Positions 1-5,188 of a stretch of DNA of 5,447 nt are shown here, piece by piece. The stretch's first letter is position 1; every line of letters starts with the position of its first letter. Under the pieces are notes generated by a model. That model was not told the DNA's origin. It made no database searches and saw nothing but the letters and a program-made list of their open reading frames with translations. This DNA comes from TMED27 sp963922705 (GTDB taxonomy: Bacteria; Pseudomonadota; Alphaproteobacteria; Micavibrionales; Micavibrionaceae): positions 1 to 5,447 of the forward strand of contig CAWUJS010000107.1 of assembly GCA_963922705.1 (NCBI GenBank). Reading direction: 5' to 3'. Made by a program: the position numbers and the translations under genes.

Positions 1-11
1 TGAATCACATC

Positions 12-64
12 ACGGCAGCAAAGGGAATGAAAAATCTTACGGCAATAAAAAGGAACGAGGTCTA
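12..64. repeat. Left copy of 53-bp inverted repeat
   Basis: This segment is the reverse complement of the last 53 bases of the window (5395-5447), with a single mismatch at base 56. Bases 12-55 match perfectly over 44 positions, starting ACGGCAGCAAAGGG. Identity stops at base 65 on the inner side. The outer limit cannot be seen, because the right copy runs into the end of the window. It lies directly beside the hairpins of a probable IS200/IS605-type element end. It may be a terminal repeat of a mobile element, a recombination site, or a genomic repeat at which an assembler stopped. Confidence 0.95.
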
Positions 65-226
65 GTAAACCTCCACGGGCCAAGGCCCGTGGTATCACTT
101 TAGACGCAAGCTGCGCTTGTCTGGACTGGTTGGTTCGGAGACGCTACATCCCACGGGCTTACGCCCGGGGAGTTGATTCGCATTAAATTCCCAAGATTCC
201 CCAATCCTTATCCATAGTTGGGGTTA
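65..226 (-). mobile_element. Probable IS200/IS605 (TnpB-type) right-end remnant
   Basis: Two GC-rich hairpins lie here. One is perfect (CCACGGGCC, two-base loop, GGCCCGTGG, 73-92). The other is imperfect (CCCACGGGC paired with GCCCGGGG, about 150-170). On the reverse strand a frame is open from the stop at 224-226 to a TGA at 95-97. Its last residues read about VGCSVSEPTSPDKRSLRLK, a polar, basic tail like the poorly conserved C-termini of TnpB proteins. In IS605-type elements tnpB ends just before a right-end hairpin that also belongs to the omega RNA, and the order here (frame, stop, perfect hairpin, GGTTTAC, flank) fits that. No TnpB catalytic or zinc-finger motif is present, so this is at most the tail of a transposase gene. 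It may instead be only the non-coding end or a non-autonomous derivative. The family call rests on architecture, not on a match. Confidence 0.4.
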
Positions 227-234
227 AATAGCGC

Positions 235-263
235 TTTACAAAAAGTCATGATCATTTTATAAG
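235..263 (+). promoter_or_regulatory. Promoter of tRNA-fMet
   Basis: TTTACA (235-240) matches the -35 consensus at 5 of 6 bases. After exactly 17 bases TATAAG (258-263) matches the -10 consensus at 5 of 6. Transcription would start near 270, about 13 bases before the mature tRNA, and the surrounding sequence is AT-rich. Confidence 0.65.
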
Positions 264-282
264 AATTTTATTATAATTTTAA

Positions 283-359
<77 letters not shown>

Positions 360-373
360 ATTTACTAATTACG

Positions 374-407
374 AACCGTTCTAACGCCAGTTAGGGACGG
401 TTTTTTT
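374..407 (+). terminator. Rho-independent terminator of tRNA-fMet
   Basis: An outer stem AACCGT/ACGGTT and an inner stem CTAAC/GTTAG with loop GCCA, separated by a small internal bulge, are followed by seven T (401-407). It begins 15 bases after the tRNA CCA end. Confidence 0.85.
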
Positions 408-497
408 GTGCCTAAAATCCCAGTTTCTGCGCCGTTTTCGCACGCAACCTGTTCACAAGCTCAGTCCATCATATGCATGAAAATGTGCTTCATACCC

Positions 498-641
498 TCA
501 AAATACCCCCATCCGTCTAAAAACCTGTCGGCTATTTCCGATCCAACCTTCAGGTAAAGAACCTAGTTTTTTCAATAGTTTCAGCGCATCAGCATTTTTT
601 GCAGTTCGAAAGAATAAGCGCCCATCAAAAAAACTTTCGAA
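498..641 (-). pseudogene. Possible reverse-strand gene remnant, unrecognised
   Basis: On the reverse strand 47 codons are open between a TAG at 642-644 and a TGA at 498-500, with no ATG at the 5' side. The residues look protein-like rather than random, for example DGRLFFRTAKNADALKLLKK and, further on, LPEGWIGNSRQVFRR. A run of seven T near its 5' end (627-633 on the reverse strand) is a place where a frame could have shifted. It may be the tail of a decayed gene, or chance. Apart from this frame, the paired TTCGAA repeat and the operon promoter, I see nothing else in the 340-base gap between the tRNA terminator and the metal operon. Confidence 0.22.
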
Positions 642-643
642 CT
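603..643. promoter_or_regulatory. Paired TTCGAA inverted repeat, possible operator
   Basis: AGTTCGAAAG (603-612) and CTTTCGAACT (634-643) are perfect 10-base reverse complements 21 bases apart, and each contains the palindrome TTCGAA. Their centres are 31 bases apart, about three helical turns, which suits two protein dimers on one DNA face. The pair ends 18 bases before the -35 box of the metal operon, a normal place for a regulator. No regulator gene lies in the window, so the binding protein is unknown. As RNA it would form a hairpin with a 21-base loop and no T-run, so it is not a terminator. Confidence 0.4.
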
Positions 644-661
644 ATTCAAAATGTAACTTCA

Positions 662-690
662 ATGACAAAACCAACGAATTGGTATATAAT
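662..690 (+). promoter_or_regulatory. Promoter of the metal-handling operon
   Basis: ATGACA (662-667, 5 of 6 to the -35 consensus), a 17-base spacer and a perfect TATAAT (685-690) form a strong sigma-70-type promoter. The expected start near 697 is only about three bases before the ATG at 700. The first gene's mRNA may therefore be nearly leaderless, with the GGTGA at 691-695 lying outside the transcript. The 17-base spacing is normal, unlike the 19-base spacers of MerR/CueR-controlled metal promoters. Confidence 0.7.
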
Positions 691-699
691 GGTGAAATC

Positions 700-1056
700 A
701 TGAAAAAGCTGGCGATTGTCATTTTTACATTTTTGTTTCTGGCTAATACGGTTGTCGTATCGGCTTGGGCAAAGCCATGCTTAATGAATGGCGAGCAACC
801 TGCAATGGAGCAGATGAATTCGCAGAACATGGATGATATGCCATGTCACGGGCAACAAGACGAACAGCAAAAGCACTCCCATTGTGATGGTATATGTCTA
901 TGCGTTCATGCCTCAACATCATCCAGCTTTCTATCCAATACGGCCAGTGCATTCCATGTTCCGATCCTAAAGTCTATTCGTGTGATGCATAATGATGATG
1001 TTTTATCGTCCAGACCATCATCACCGCCGCATCGCCCTCCCAAATTGAACTCCTGA
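700..1056 (+). CDS. Secreted Cys/His/Met-rich small protein, putative metal binding
   Basis: This is a 118-residue protein of no family I can name firmly. It has an N-terminal signal peptide (MKKLAIVIFTFLFLANTVVV, cleavage likely after AWA at 22-24). Then come a Met-rich stretch (about 29-47: MNGEQPAMEQMNSQNMDDM), a P-C-H at 48-50, a Cys/His cluster (H59, H61, C62, C66, C68, H70), and a Pro-rich basic tail (RPSSPPHRPPK). The length, ligand content and tail resemble small DUF2946-like proteins found beside copper and other metal genes. A periplasmic metal-binding or sensing role is inferred. I chose the ATG at 700 over the in-frame TTG at 679, because the promoter -10 box sits between them and only the ATG puts the signal peptide at the N-terminus. 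It is the first gene of a four-gene operon ending at the terminator at 2486-2520. Confidence 0.75.
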   Translation: MKKLAIVIFTFLFLANTVVVSAWAKPCLMNGEQPAMEQMNSQNMDDMPCHGQQDEQQKHSHCDGICLCVHASTSSSFLSNTASAFHVPILKSIRVMHNDDVLSSRPSSPPHRPPKLNS

Positions 1057-1124
1057 TTTTTGTTGATTGAAGCTGCAAGCAAATAGCCTGCGGCCAGAAT
1101 TTTAATCGCAAACAGGAGATTTAC

Positions 1125-1769
1125 ATGCGATTTTTACTTTTTGCCCTTTTTGGAATGGGGCTAATTATTCCAAACCTTGCTCAGGCAAGGCCGGTATCCT
1201 ATCCAGGCGGCTGGACGGGCATGTTCATGAATGATGGTGATAAGAACAGCGCCCACATTCATTACTCACCAACGGCTAAAACATCCGTGGGGTATAAGTT
1301 TGAATATTGGCGCGATAAGGAAATGACCTTGAACGCCGTTCAGATGAATAACCTACTCAAGCGCTGGAACAATCCAGACAGCCAAGCCAATCTTTACCTG
1401 AAATCCGGTATTGGGATTGCGTATAGCGATGCTGGTGATTTTGACGGTGAGACATCAGCGGCAGGCTTTACAGGTATTGCTGCCGATTGGGAGGATCGCC
1501 GCTTCTTTATCTCATACGAGAACCGCTATACCGAAGCCGGAGAGATTGATGATTTTTATCAGCAATCTGCACGGGTTGGCGTTGCTCCCTATATCGGAGA
1601 TTACGGTGATCTTCATACATGGCTCATGCTGCAAGTCGAGCATATGCCAGAAAATGATAACAACTTCACTGTAACGCCGATGGTACGGCTTTTTAAGGAT
1701 GTTCACTTGCTGGAGGCTGGGGTCAGCAATCACGGTGAAATCCTCTTTAACTACATTTTCAGATATTAA
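1125..1769 (+). CDS. Probable outer-membrane beta-barrel protein of a metal operon
   Basis: This is a 214-residue protein. A signal peptide with a cleavage site after AQA (19-21) is followed by RPVSYPGGWTGMFMNDGD and alternating strands rich in aromatic and polar residues: HIHYSPTAK, VGYKFEYWRDKE, LYLKSGIGIAYSD, RFFISYENRYTEAG, VGVAPYIGDYGDLHTWLML. It ends in FNYIFRY, and a C-terminal aromatic residue is typical of barrels inserted by the BAM complex. I recognise it as a conserved uncharacterised family seen beside MerT/MerP-like genes, but no biochemical role is known to me. It could be a pore or receptor that lets a metal cross the outer membrane to the periplasmic partners encoded next to it. 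An AGGAG at 1114-1118, six bases before the ATG, supports the start. The gene follows the previous one after 68 bases with no terminator between them, and precedes the HMA gene by 15 bases. Confidence 0.75.
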   Translation: MRFLLFALFGMGLIIPNLAQARPVSYPGGWTGMFMNDGDKNSAHIHYSPTAKTSVGYKFEYWRDKEMTLNAVQMNNLLKRWNNPDSQANLYLKSGIGIAYSDAGDFDGETSAAGFTGIAADWEDRRFFISYENRYTEAGEIDDFYQQSARVGVAPYIGDYGDLHTWLMLQVEHMPENDNNFTVTPMVRLFKDVHLLEAGVSNHGEILFNYIFRY

Positions 1770-1784
1770 GAAAGGAACATTTCC

Positions 1785-2081
1785 ATGAAAAAATTACTTC
1801 TAACATCAGCTCTTTTGGTTTCACTCTCACTGCCTGCTTTTGCAGCCCATCCCGGCGGCACGGTCTATGCCGATGTCAACGGCTTGGTTTGTGATTTCTG
1901 CGCCCGTGCCCTTGAAAAAGTGTTCGGCAAACAGGAGGCAGTGGAGTCCATCAATGTGGATTTAGATGAGAAAGTTATCACCGTTCACTTTAATGAAGGG
2001 CAAAGCCTGGATAATGAGACAATCACACAGCTGATTACGGATGCTGGATATAATGTGCAGGAGATCCGGCATGACGAATAA
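1785..2081 (+). CDS. Periplasmic MerP-like heavy-metal-associated (HMA) protein
   Basis: This 98-residue protein has a signal peptide (MKKLLLTSALLVSLSLPAFA, cleavage after residue 20) and then one HMA ferredoxin-like domain (about 26-93). The metal-binding loop is GLVCDFCARAL with the CxxC pair C36 and C39; the later strands and helix include VDLDEKVITVHF and ITDAGYNV. HMA proteins of this kind hold a soft metal ion (Hg2+, Cu+ or similar) in the periplasm and pass it to a membrane partner. Here the partner is the MerT-like protein encoded next, whose gene overlaps this one by 11 bases. The loop is GLVCDFC, with a Phe in place of the middle residues usual in MerP (GMTCAAC), so the metal may not be mercury. 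An AAGGA at 1772-1776, eight bases before the ATG, supports the start. Confidence 0.85.
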   Translation: MKKLLLTSALLVSLSLPAFAAHPGGTVYADVNGLVCDFCARALEKVFGKQEAVESINVDLDEKVITVHFNEGQSLDNETITQLITDAGYNVQEIRHDE

Positions 2082-2466
2082 AGATGTATCTTTATGGCGG
2101 CAGACTATTCTGCCGTCACTCTCGCTCTTTACGTCCGTGGGAACATTGCTGTGCTGTGCGTTGCCTGCTTTGCTGGTGACGCTCGGCATGGGCGCAGCGC
2201 TGGCGGGTTTTGTGGGGGCTGTTCCATGGATCACGGCAGTGTCGGACTATAAAGGCATTGTCTTTGCTGTGGCGGGTGTGTTGCTGGCGCTGGCGGCGTT
2301 CATGCAATGGCGCGCACGGAATGCTCCATGTCCGGCTGATCCTGCAAAGGCTAAAGCCTGCGCGAGATTAAGAATGATAAGCTGGGGTATTCTTGGCTTT
2401 TCCATCCTGATCTATGTGGTCGGCTTTTTCTTTGCGTTTTTAGCCGCTGATATATTCTACGGATAA
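2071..2466 (+). CDS. MerT-like inner-membrane metal transport protein
   Basis: This 131-residue protein has three predicted membrane segments (about 17-50, 62-80 and 103-126). The first contains SVGTLLCCALPALLVTLGMG with the vicinal pair C28-C29. The loop between segments two and three (RARNAPCPADPAKAKACARL) holds C87 and C97. Mercuric transporter MerT has the same plan: a Cys pair in the first helix takes metal from MerP and a cytoplasmic Cys pair takes it on. The HMA protein encoded just before is the likely donor. I chose the ATG at 2071 rather than the in-frame ATG at 2041. It has an AGGAG (2059-2063) seven bases ahead, gives an 11-base overlap with the upstream gene typical of coupled translation, and removes an unlikely N-terminal extension. 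No mercuric reductase follows. The substrate is therefore uncertain, and the gene is not named merT. Confidence 0.82.
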   Translation: MTNKDVSLWRQTILPSLSLFTSVGTLLCCALPALLVTLGMGAALAGFVGAVPWITAVSDYKGIVFAVAGVLLALAAFMQWRARNAPCPADPAKAKACARLRMISWGILGFSILIYVVGFFFAFLAADIFYG

Positions 2467-2485
2467 GCATATTAATCGTAACACC

Positions 2486-2520
2486 AAAGCCAGCTCATTG
2501 TTCATGGGCTGGCTTTTTTT
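2486..2520 (+). terminator. Rho-independent terminator of the metal operon
   Basis: AAAGCCAGC (2486-2494) pairs perfectly with GCTGGCTTT (2508-2516), and the stem continues inward through a few more pairs around a short loop. The run TTTTTTT (2514-2520) follows, then A and six more T. It begins 20 bases after the stop of the MerT-like gene and separates the metal operon from the recombinase module. Confidence 0.92.
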
Positions 2521-2637
2521 ATTTTTTCATCGTCGTTTTTGAAACCCATTGCAGACCTGAAGAAACAGAGAGTTTTCGCTGGACTAAGTGCCGAAGCGAA
2601 GCATTCATGTCTAACGCAAACACAAAGGATAAAGATA

Positions 2638-3069
2638 ATGAAAAACAATATGTTAGAGCGGGATATTGCCGAGTTGAGCTATATGCCAATGGCGCATTTG
2701 AAGGAGCTGTGGCAAAGCTATTACAACACGCCAGCACCGCATTTTAACAAACTCACACTGGTGAATAAACTCGCCTACCGCATGCAAGAATTAGAATATG
2801 GCGGCCTGAAGCAAGAGGTCGTCAATCTGCTGATGGATTACGGTAACGGCGTAAAGAAAAAGCGCAAACGTAAAGCCATGAAGCCCGTCGTTGGCACACG
2901 GTTGATGCGTGAATATGAAGGCACAGAGCATTACGTGACTGTCTTGTCCAAGGGGTATGAGTATCAGGGCAAAACCTATAAAAGCCTCAGCGCTATTGCC
3001 CGCAGCATTACCGGCACCAACTGGAACGGTAATTTGTTCTTTGGCTTGATCGCACGGAGGGCAGCGTAA
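2638..3069 (+). CDS. DUF2924 family protein of the recombinase module
   Basis: This is a 143-residue protein. It shows the DUF2924 pattern: an N-terminal helical part with MAHLKELWQSYY and KLTLVNKLAYRMQELEYGGL, a Lys/Arg-rich linker (KKKRKRK), and then a small beta-rich domain. That domain carries GTRLMREYEG, HYVTVLSKGYEYQGKTYKS and SLSAIARSITGTNWNGNLFFG (split motif, about 116-136). The biochemical function of DUF2924 is not established. The C-terminal part resembles domains thought to bind modified or structured nucleic acid, and the family is known to sit directly before large serine recombinases, so a recombination accessory role is inferred. The stop codon overlaps the recombinase ATG (TAATG), giving translational coupling. 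I chose the ATG at 2638, with AAGGA ending at 2629, over an in-frame TTG at 2539, which would add 33 residues without family resemblance. No clear promoter is visible in 2528-2637. Confidence 0.85.
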   Translation: MKNNMLERDIAELSYMPMAHLKELWQSYYNTPAPHFNKLTLVNKLAYRMQELEYGGLKQEVVNLLMDYGNGVKKKRKRKAMKPVVGTRLMREYEGTEHYVTVLSKGYEYQGKTYKSLSAIARSITGTNWNGNLFFGLIARRAA

Positions 3070-4406
3070 TGGATAAGAATAAAGCTATTCGTTGCGCAGT
3101 CTACACCCGTAAATCAACAGAAGAAGGTTTGGATCAGCAATATAATACGCTGGATGCCCAGCGCGATGCTGGTGAAAACTATATCAAATCACAGCAACAT
3201 GAAGGATGGGAAATCTTGCCAGAGCGTTATGACGATGGCGGTTTCACGGGTGGGAATATGGATCGCCCCGCTTTAACCAAGCTGCTTGAAGATATCAAAG
3301 CCAAGAAGATTGACGTGGTGGTGGTCTATAAGATTGACCGCCTTTCACGCTCACTCACCGATTTTGCCCAAATGGTGCAAGTGTTTGATGAGCATGATGT
3401 GAGCTTTGTATCCGTCACGCAGCATTTCAACACCAAGGATTCTATGGGAAGATTGACGCTGAACATCCTTTTCAGCTTTGCCCAGTTTGAGCGCGAGGTT
3501 ATTGGCGAGCGTATCCGCGATAAATTTGCCGCGTCAAAACAAAAAGGCATCTTCATGGGCGGCGCTCTCCCCCTCGGTTATAATTCGGTGGATCGCAAGT
3601 TGGAGGTTGTGCCTGAAGAAGCCAAGCTTGTGGAGCATATTTTCAAACGCTATACGCAGATCAAATCGATCTCACATATTATCAAAGAGCTGGATCTCAA
3701 AGGCCACCGCACCAAGCTTTACACAAGTGGCACAGGTAACATACGCGGTGGGCGTAAATTTAACCGCCAATATATCTACCGGATTTTGAACAATAAGCTC
3801 TATCTTGGCCAGATCGTCCATAAGGATAAAACCTATCCAGGGCAGCACAAAGCGATTATCAGTCAGAATTTATGGGACGAGGTTCATGCGATTTTATCGC
3901 GTGATCGTGTCAAGCGCGGCAATCAGACGAAAAATAACAACCCATCACTCCTGCGCGGGTTGGTGCGGTGCGGCTGTTGTGATTGTGCCATGACGCCAAC
4001 CTTCACCAAAAAAGACAAGCGCATCTACCGCTATTATACCCCCACCACAGCAATTCATAAAGGGTATGACGCCTGTACGGTGGGGCCAGTCCCCGCGGCA
4101 GAGATTGATGCGCTGGTCGTCGGCCACATGCGTAAATTTATCGAAAGCCCCGAAATCATTACAAAGACGCATCACAAGCTTCAGAATAGCGATGGCTGCC
4201 CGCATGATTTTGGCTTGGAAGAATTACGTGCTCATATCGGAAACTTTGACAGTTTTTGGAATGGCCTGAAGCCCAAAGAGCGCAGCCGCATTGCAGAGCT
4301 ATTGGTGAAACAGGTCACCATTAACAATGATGAGGTCGCCATTGATATGCGCCTGGACGGCTTCACCACCATCGCCAACACATTTACAAAAGGAGAATTT
4401 TTATAA
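3069..4406 (+). CDS. Large serine recombinase (resolvase/invertase superfamily)
   Basis: This 445-residue enzyme cuts and rejoins DNA at specific sites through a phosphoserine link. The catalytic domain (about 7-155) has YTRKS with Arg14 and nucleophile Ser16, then DGGFTGGNMDRPAL, YKIDRLSRS (Asp90, Arg91, Arg94) and FEREVIGERIRDK, all intact. A Recombinase domain (about 175-270: GALPLGYN, RQYIYRILNNKLYLGQIVHK) follows. Next is a zinc-ribbon region with C301, C303, C304 and C306 in RCGCCDCAM and C336 in KGYDAC. The usual first Cys of the second pair is missing after RYY, so the ribbon has an atypical ligand set. The C-terminal part (ELRAHIGNFDSFWNG, KERSRIAELLVKQV) is short for the phage-integrase class, which is often above 500 residues. 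Its ATG overlaps the stop of the DUF2924 gene and its own stop overlaps the next ATG. The sites it acts on are not known; the end repeats of this window are candidates. Confidence 0.95.
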   Translation: MDKNKAIRCAVYTRKSTEEGLDQQYNTLDAQRDAGENYIKSQQHEGWEILPERYDDGGFTGGNMDRPALTKLLEDIKAKKIDVVVVYKIDRLSRSLTDFAQMVQVFDEHDVSFVSVTQHFNTKDSMGRLTLNILFSFAQFEREVIGERIRDKFAASKQKGIFMGGALPLGYNSVDRKLEVVPEEAKLVEHIFKRYTQIKSISHIIKELDLKGHRTKLYTSGTGNIRGGRKFNRQYIYRILNNKLYLGQIVHKDKTYPGQHKAIISQNLWDEVHAILSRDRVKRGNQTKNNNPSLLRGLVRCGCCDCAMTPTFTKKDKRIYRYYTPTTAIHKGYDACTVGPVPAAEIDALVVGHMRKFIESPEIITKTHHKLQNSDGCPHDFGLEELRAHIGNFDSFWNGLKPKERSRIAELLVKQVTINNDEVAIDMRLDGFTTIANTFTKGEFL

Positions 4407-4828
4407 TGACAACCATATCTGTGAACGAAGCGCTGGATACACTTCAGATCCGCATTCCGATGCAATTTAGCCGCCGTAGCTCCCGCAAAATGATTGTAGG
4501 GCCCGATGGCAAAACCATCGATGAAATGGTTGATCCAGAAGCGGATAATATGGATTACACTTTTATCTCAGCGCTGGGCAAAGCTTTTTCGTGGCAACGT
4601 ATGCTTGATGAAGGCAAATACGAAACGCCAAAGGAGCTGGCGCAAAAAGAACAAGTCGAAGTCACGCACATGTATCGTGTGATGCGCCTGACACTTCTCG
4701 CCCCCGATATTATCGAAGCCATCTTAAATGGCACACAGCCCCGCACATTGACGCTGCAGAATGTAGTGCGCGGCTTCCCCATTTCATGGAAAGAGCAACG
4801 ACAAATATTCGGATTTACGCATGAATAA
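4406..4828 (+). CDS. Helix-turn-helix protein coupled to the recombinase
   Basis: This 140-residue protein begins with a basic stretch (RIPMQFSRRSSRKMIVGPDG). It then has a helical part LGKAFSWQRMLDEGKY and a probable helix-turn-helix (about 74-95: PKELAQKEQVEVTHMYRVMR), followed by LTLLAPDIIEAILNG, LTLQNVVRGFPISWKEQRQ and IFG. I recognise this pattern as a conserved partner encoded directly after such recombinases in alphaproteobacteria. The HTH resembles that of ParB/KorB-type proteins, but there is no nuclease or CTPase motif. It is likely a DNA-binding cofactor, for example a directionality factor or a repressor; this is inference from position. The ATG overlaps the recombinase stop in TAATG, and an AGGAG at 4391-4395 lies ten bases upstream. 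No terminator is visible after the stop. Confidence 0.8.
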   Translation: MTTISVNEALDTLQIRIPMQFSRRSSRKMIVGPDGKTIDEMVDPEADNMDYTFISALGKAFSWQRMLDEGKYETPKELAQKEQVEVTHMYRVMRLTLLAPDIIEAILNGTQPRTLTLQNVVRGFPISWKEQRQIFGFTHE

Positions 4829-4874
4829 AAATTCAGAAACTTTCGTCACTTTCTAAAAATTTTACAGACCTACC

Positions 4875-4910
4875 CCATCAGGACCAATCAACAATGGAGT
4901 TTCCTGATGG
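4875..4910 (+). promoter_or_regulatory. Hairpin holding the start codon of the 60-residue ORF
   Basis: CCATCAGGA (4875-4883) and TCCTGATGG (4902-4910) are perfect 9-base reverse complements. The 3' arm contains the ATG at 4907-4909 and the 18-base loop carries the GGAG ribosome site (4896-4899). In RNA the start codon would be paired and the ribosome site exposed, which suggests translation is controlled. The same sequence read as DNA is a 9-9 inverted repeat that a dimeric protein could bind. Confidence 0.55.
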
Positions 4911-5089
4911 ACAATCACACAGAGCAAGCCTCTCAAGGTCGAGAGCATATATCCGAAATATCAGACATTCTTGCGCTGGCTATTTTGCGGCAGATACAAA
5001 AGCCCCCCATATCCAATAATCTGAAAAATCAAGATGGGCCGTCGCTATCCTCACACGAACGTATGACCCAAACATCCATACACAAGTAG
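4907..5089 (+). CDS. Small protein of the recombinase module, function unknown
   Basis: This 60-residue, soluble, polar protein has no known domain. The N-terminal half has SEISDILALAILRQIQK, which looks like one amphipathic helix; the rest is a disordered-looking tail rich in Ser, Asn, Gln and Pro (PPISNNLKNQDGPSLSSHER). Short ORFs of the form ILALxxLRxx...SSLxxxxxxSVH are something I recall downstream of recombinase/DUF2924 clusters in alphaproteobacteria, and this one fits, with SLSSHERMTQTSIHK at the end. GGAG at 4896-4899 lies seven bases before the ATG, and the ATG itself lies in the 3' arm of a perfect hairpin. It follows the HTH gene by 78 bases with no terminator between, so it can share that transcript. 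Its last 13 codons are antisense to a tiny reverse-strand ORF. Confidence 0.55.
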   Translation: MDNHTEQASQGREHISEISDILALAILRQIQKPPISNNLKNQDGPSLSSHERMTQTSIHK

Positions 5090-5152
5090 GCAGCCAATCA
5101 ATAGTTGCAGAGGCGGAATAACTTTCTCTTCTAACTGAATAATTTTTTGCAT
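5051..5152 (-). CDS. Tiny putative membrane protein (33 residues), reverse strand
   Basis: On the reverse strand an ATG at 5150-5152 opens 33 codons to a TGA at 5051-5053. The product starts MQKIIQLEEKVIPP, then has one hydrophobic segment (LQLLIGCLLVYGCL, about 15-28) with two Cys, and ends GHTFV. A charged amphipathic start followed by a single membrane span is a common plan for real small membrane proteins, including toxin-like peptides. A reverse-strand GGAG lies eight bases ahead of the ATG, inside the palindrome at 5156-5186. An alternative upstream ATG gives only eight codons in another frame. It overlaps the end of the 60-residue ORF in antisense. I do not recognise a family, and a chance frame of this size cannot be excluded. 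Confidence 0.3.
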   Translation of the reverse strand: MQKIIQLEEKVIPPLQLLIGCLLVYGCLGHTFV

Positions 5153-5155
5153 TTC

Positions 5156-5186
5156 ATTTTCTCCAATTCAACCAATTGGAGAAAAT
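5156..5186. promoter_or_regulatory. Perfect 13-bp palindrome carrying a ribosome site on both strands
   Basis: ATTTTCTCCAATT (5156-5168) and AATTGGAGAAAAT (5174-5186) are perfect reverse complements around the loop CAACC. On the plus strand the 3' arm carries GGAG (5178-5181) seven bases before the ATG at 5189, so in RNA the ribosome site of the sigma-like ORF would be buried. On the reverse strand the same sequence gives GGAG eight bases before the 33-residue ORF. It could act as an RNA switch, as a binding site for a dimeric regulator, or as a recombinase site. Confidence 0.6.
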
Positions 5187-5188
5187 AG

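Noticed and set aside
679..699. TTG-initiated N-terminal extension of the first metal-operon gene
   Set aside because: The extension overlaps the -10 box of the promoter and would put seven polar residues before a clear signal peptide; the ATG at 700 fits better.
1962..2234. Reverse-strand open frame of 90 codons opposite the MerP/MerT-like genes
   Set aside because: It lies opposite two well-supported genes, has no ribosome site and no recognisable protein features, so it is a shadow.
700..2466. A mercury-resistance mer operon
   Set aside because: There is no MerR, MerA, MerB or MerD, and the promoter has a 17-base spacer instead of the 19-base spacer of mer promoters.
2539..2637. TTG-initiated extension of the DUF2924 gene
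   Set aside because: The extra 33 residues do not resemble the family, and a good ribosome site (AAGGA) precedes the ATG at 2638.
2607..2747. Overlapping plus-strand frame starting MSNANTKDKDNEKQ, about 46 codons
   Set aside because: It overlaps the DUF2924 gene in another frame for most of its length and has no convincing ribosome site; its composition past the first residues follows from the real gene.
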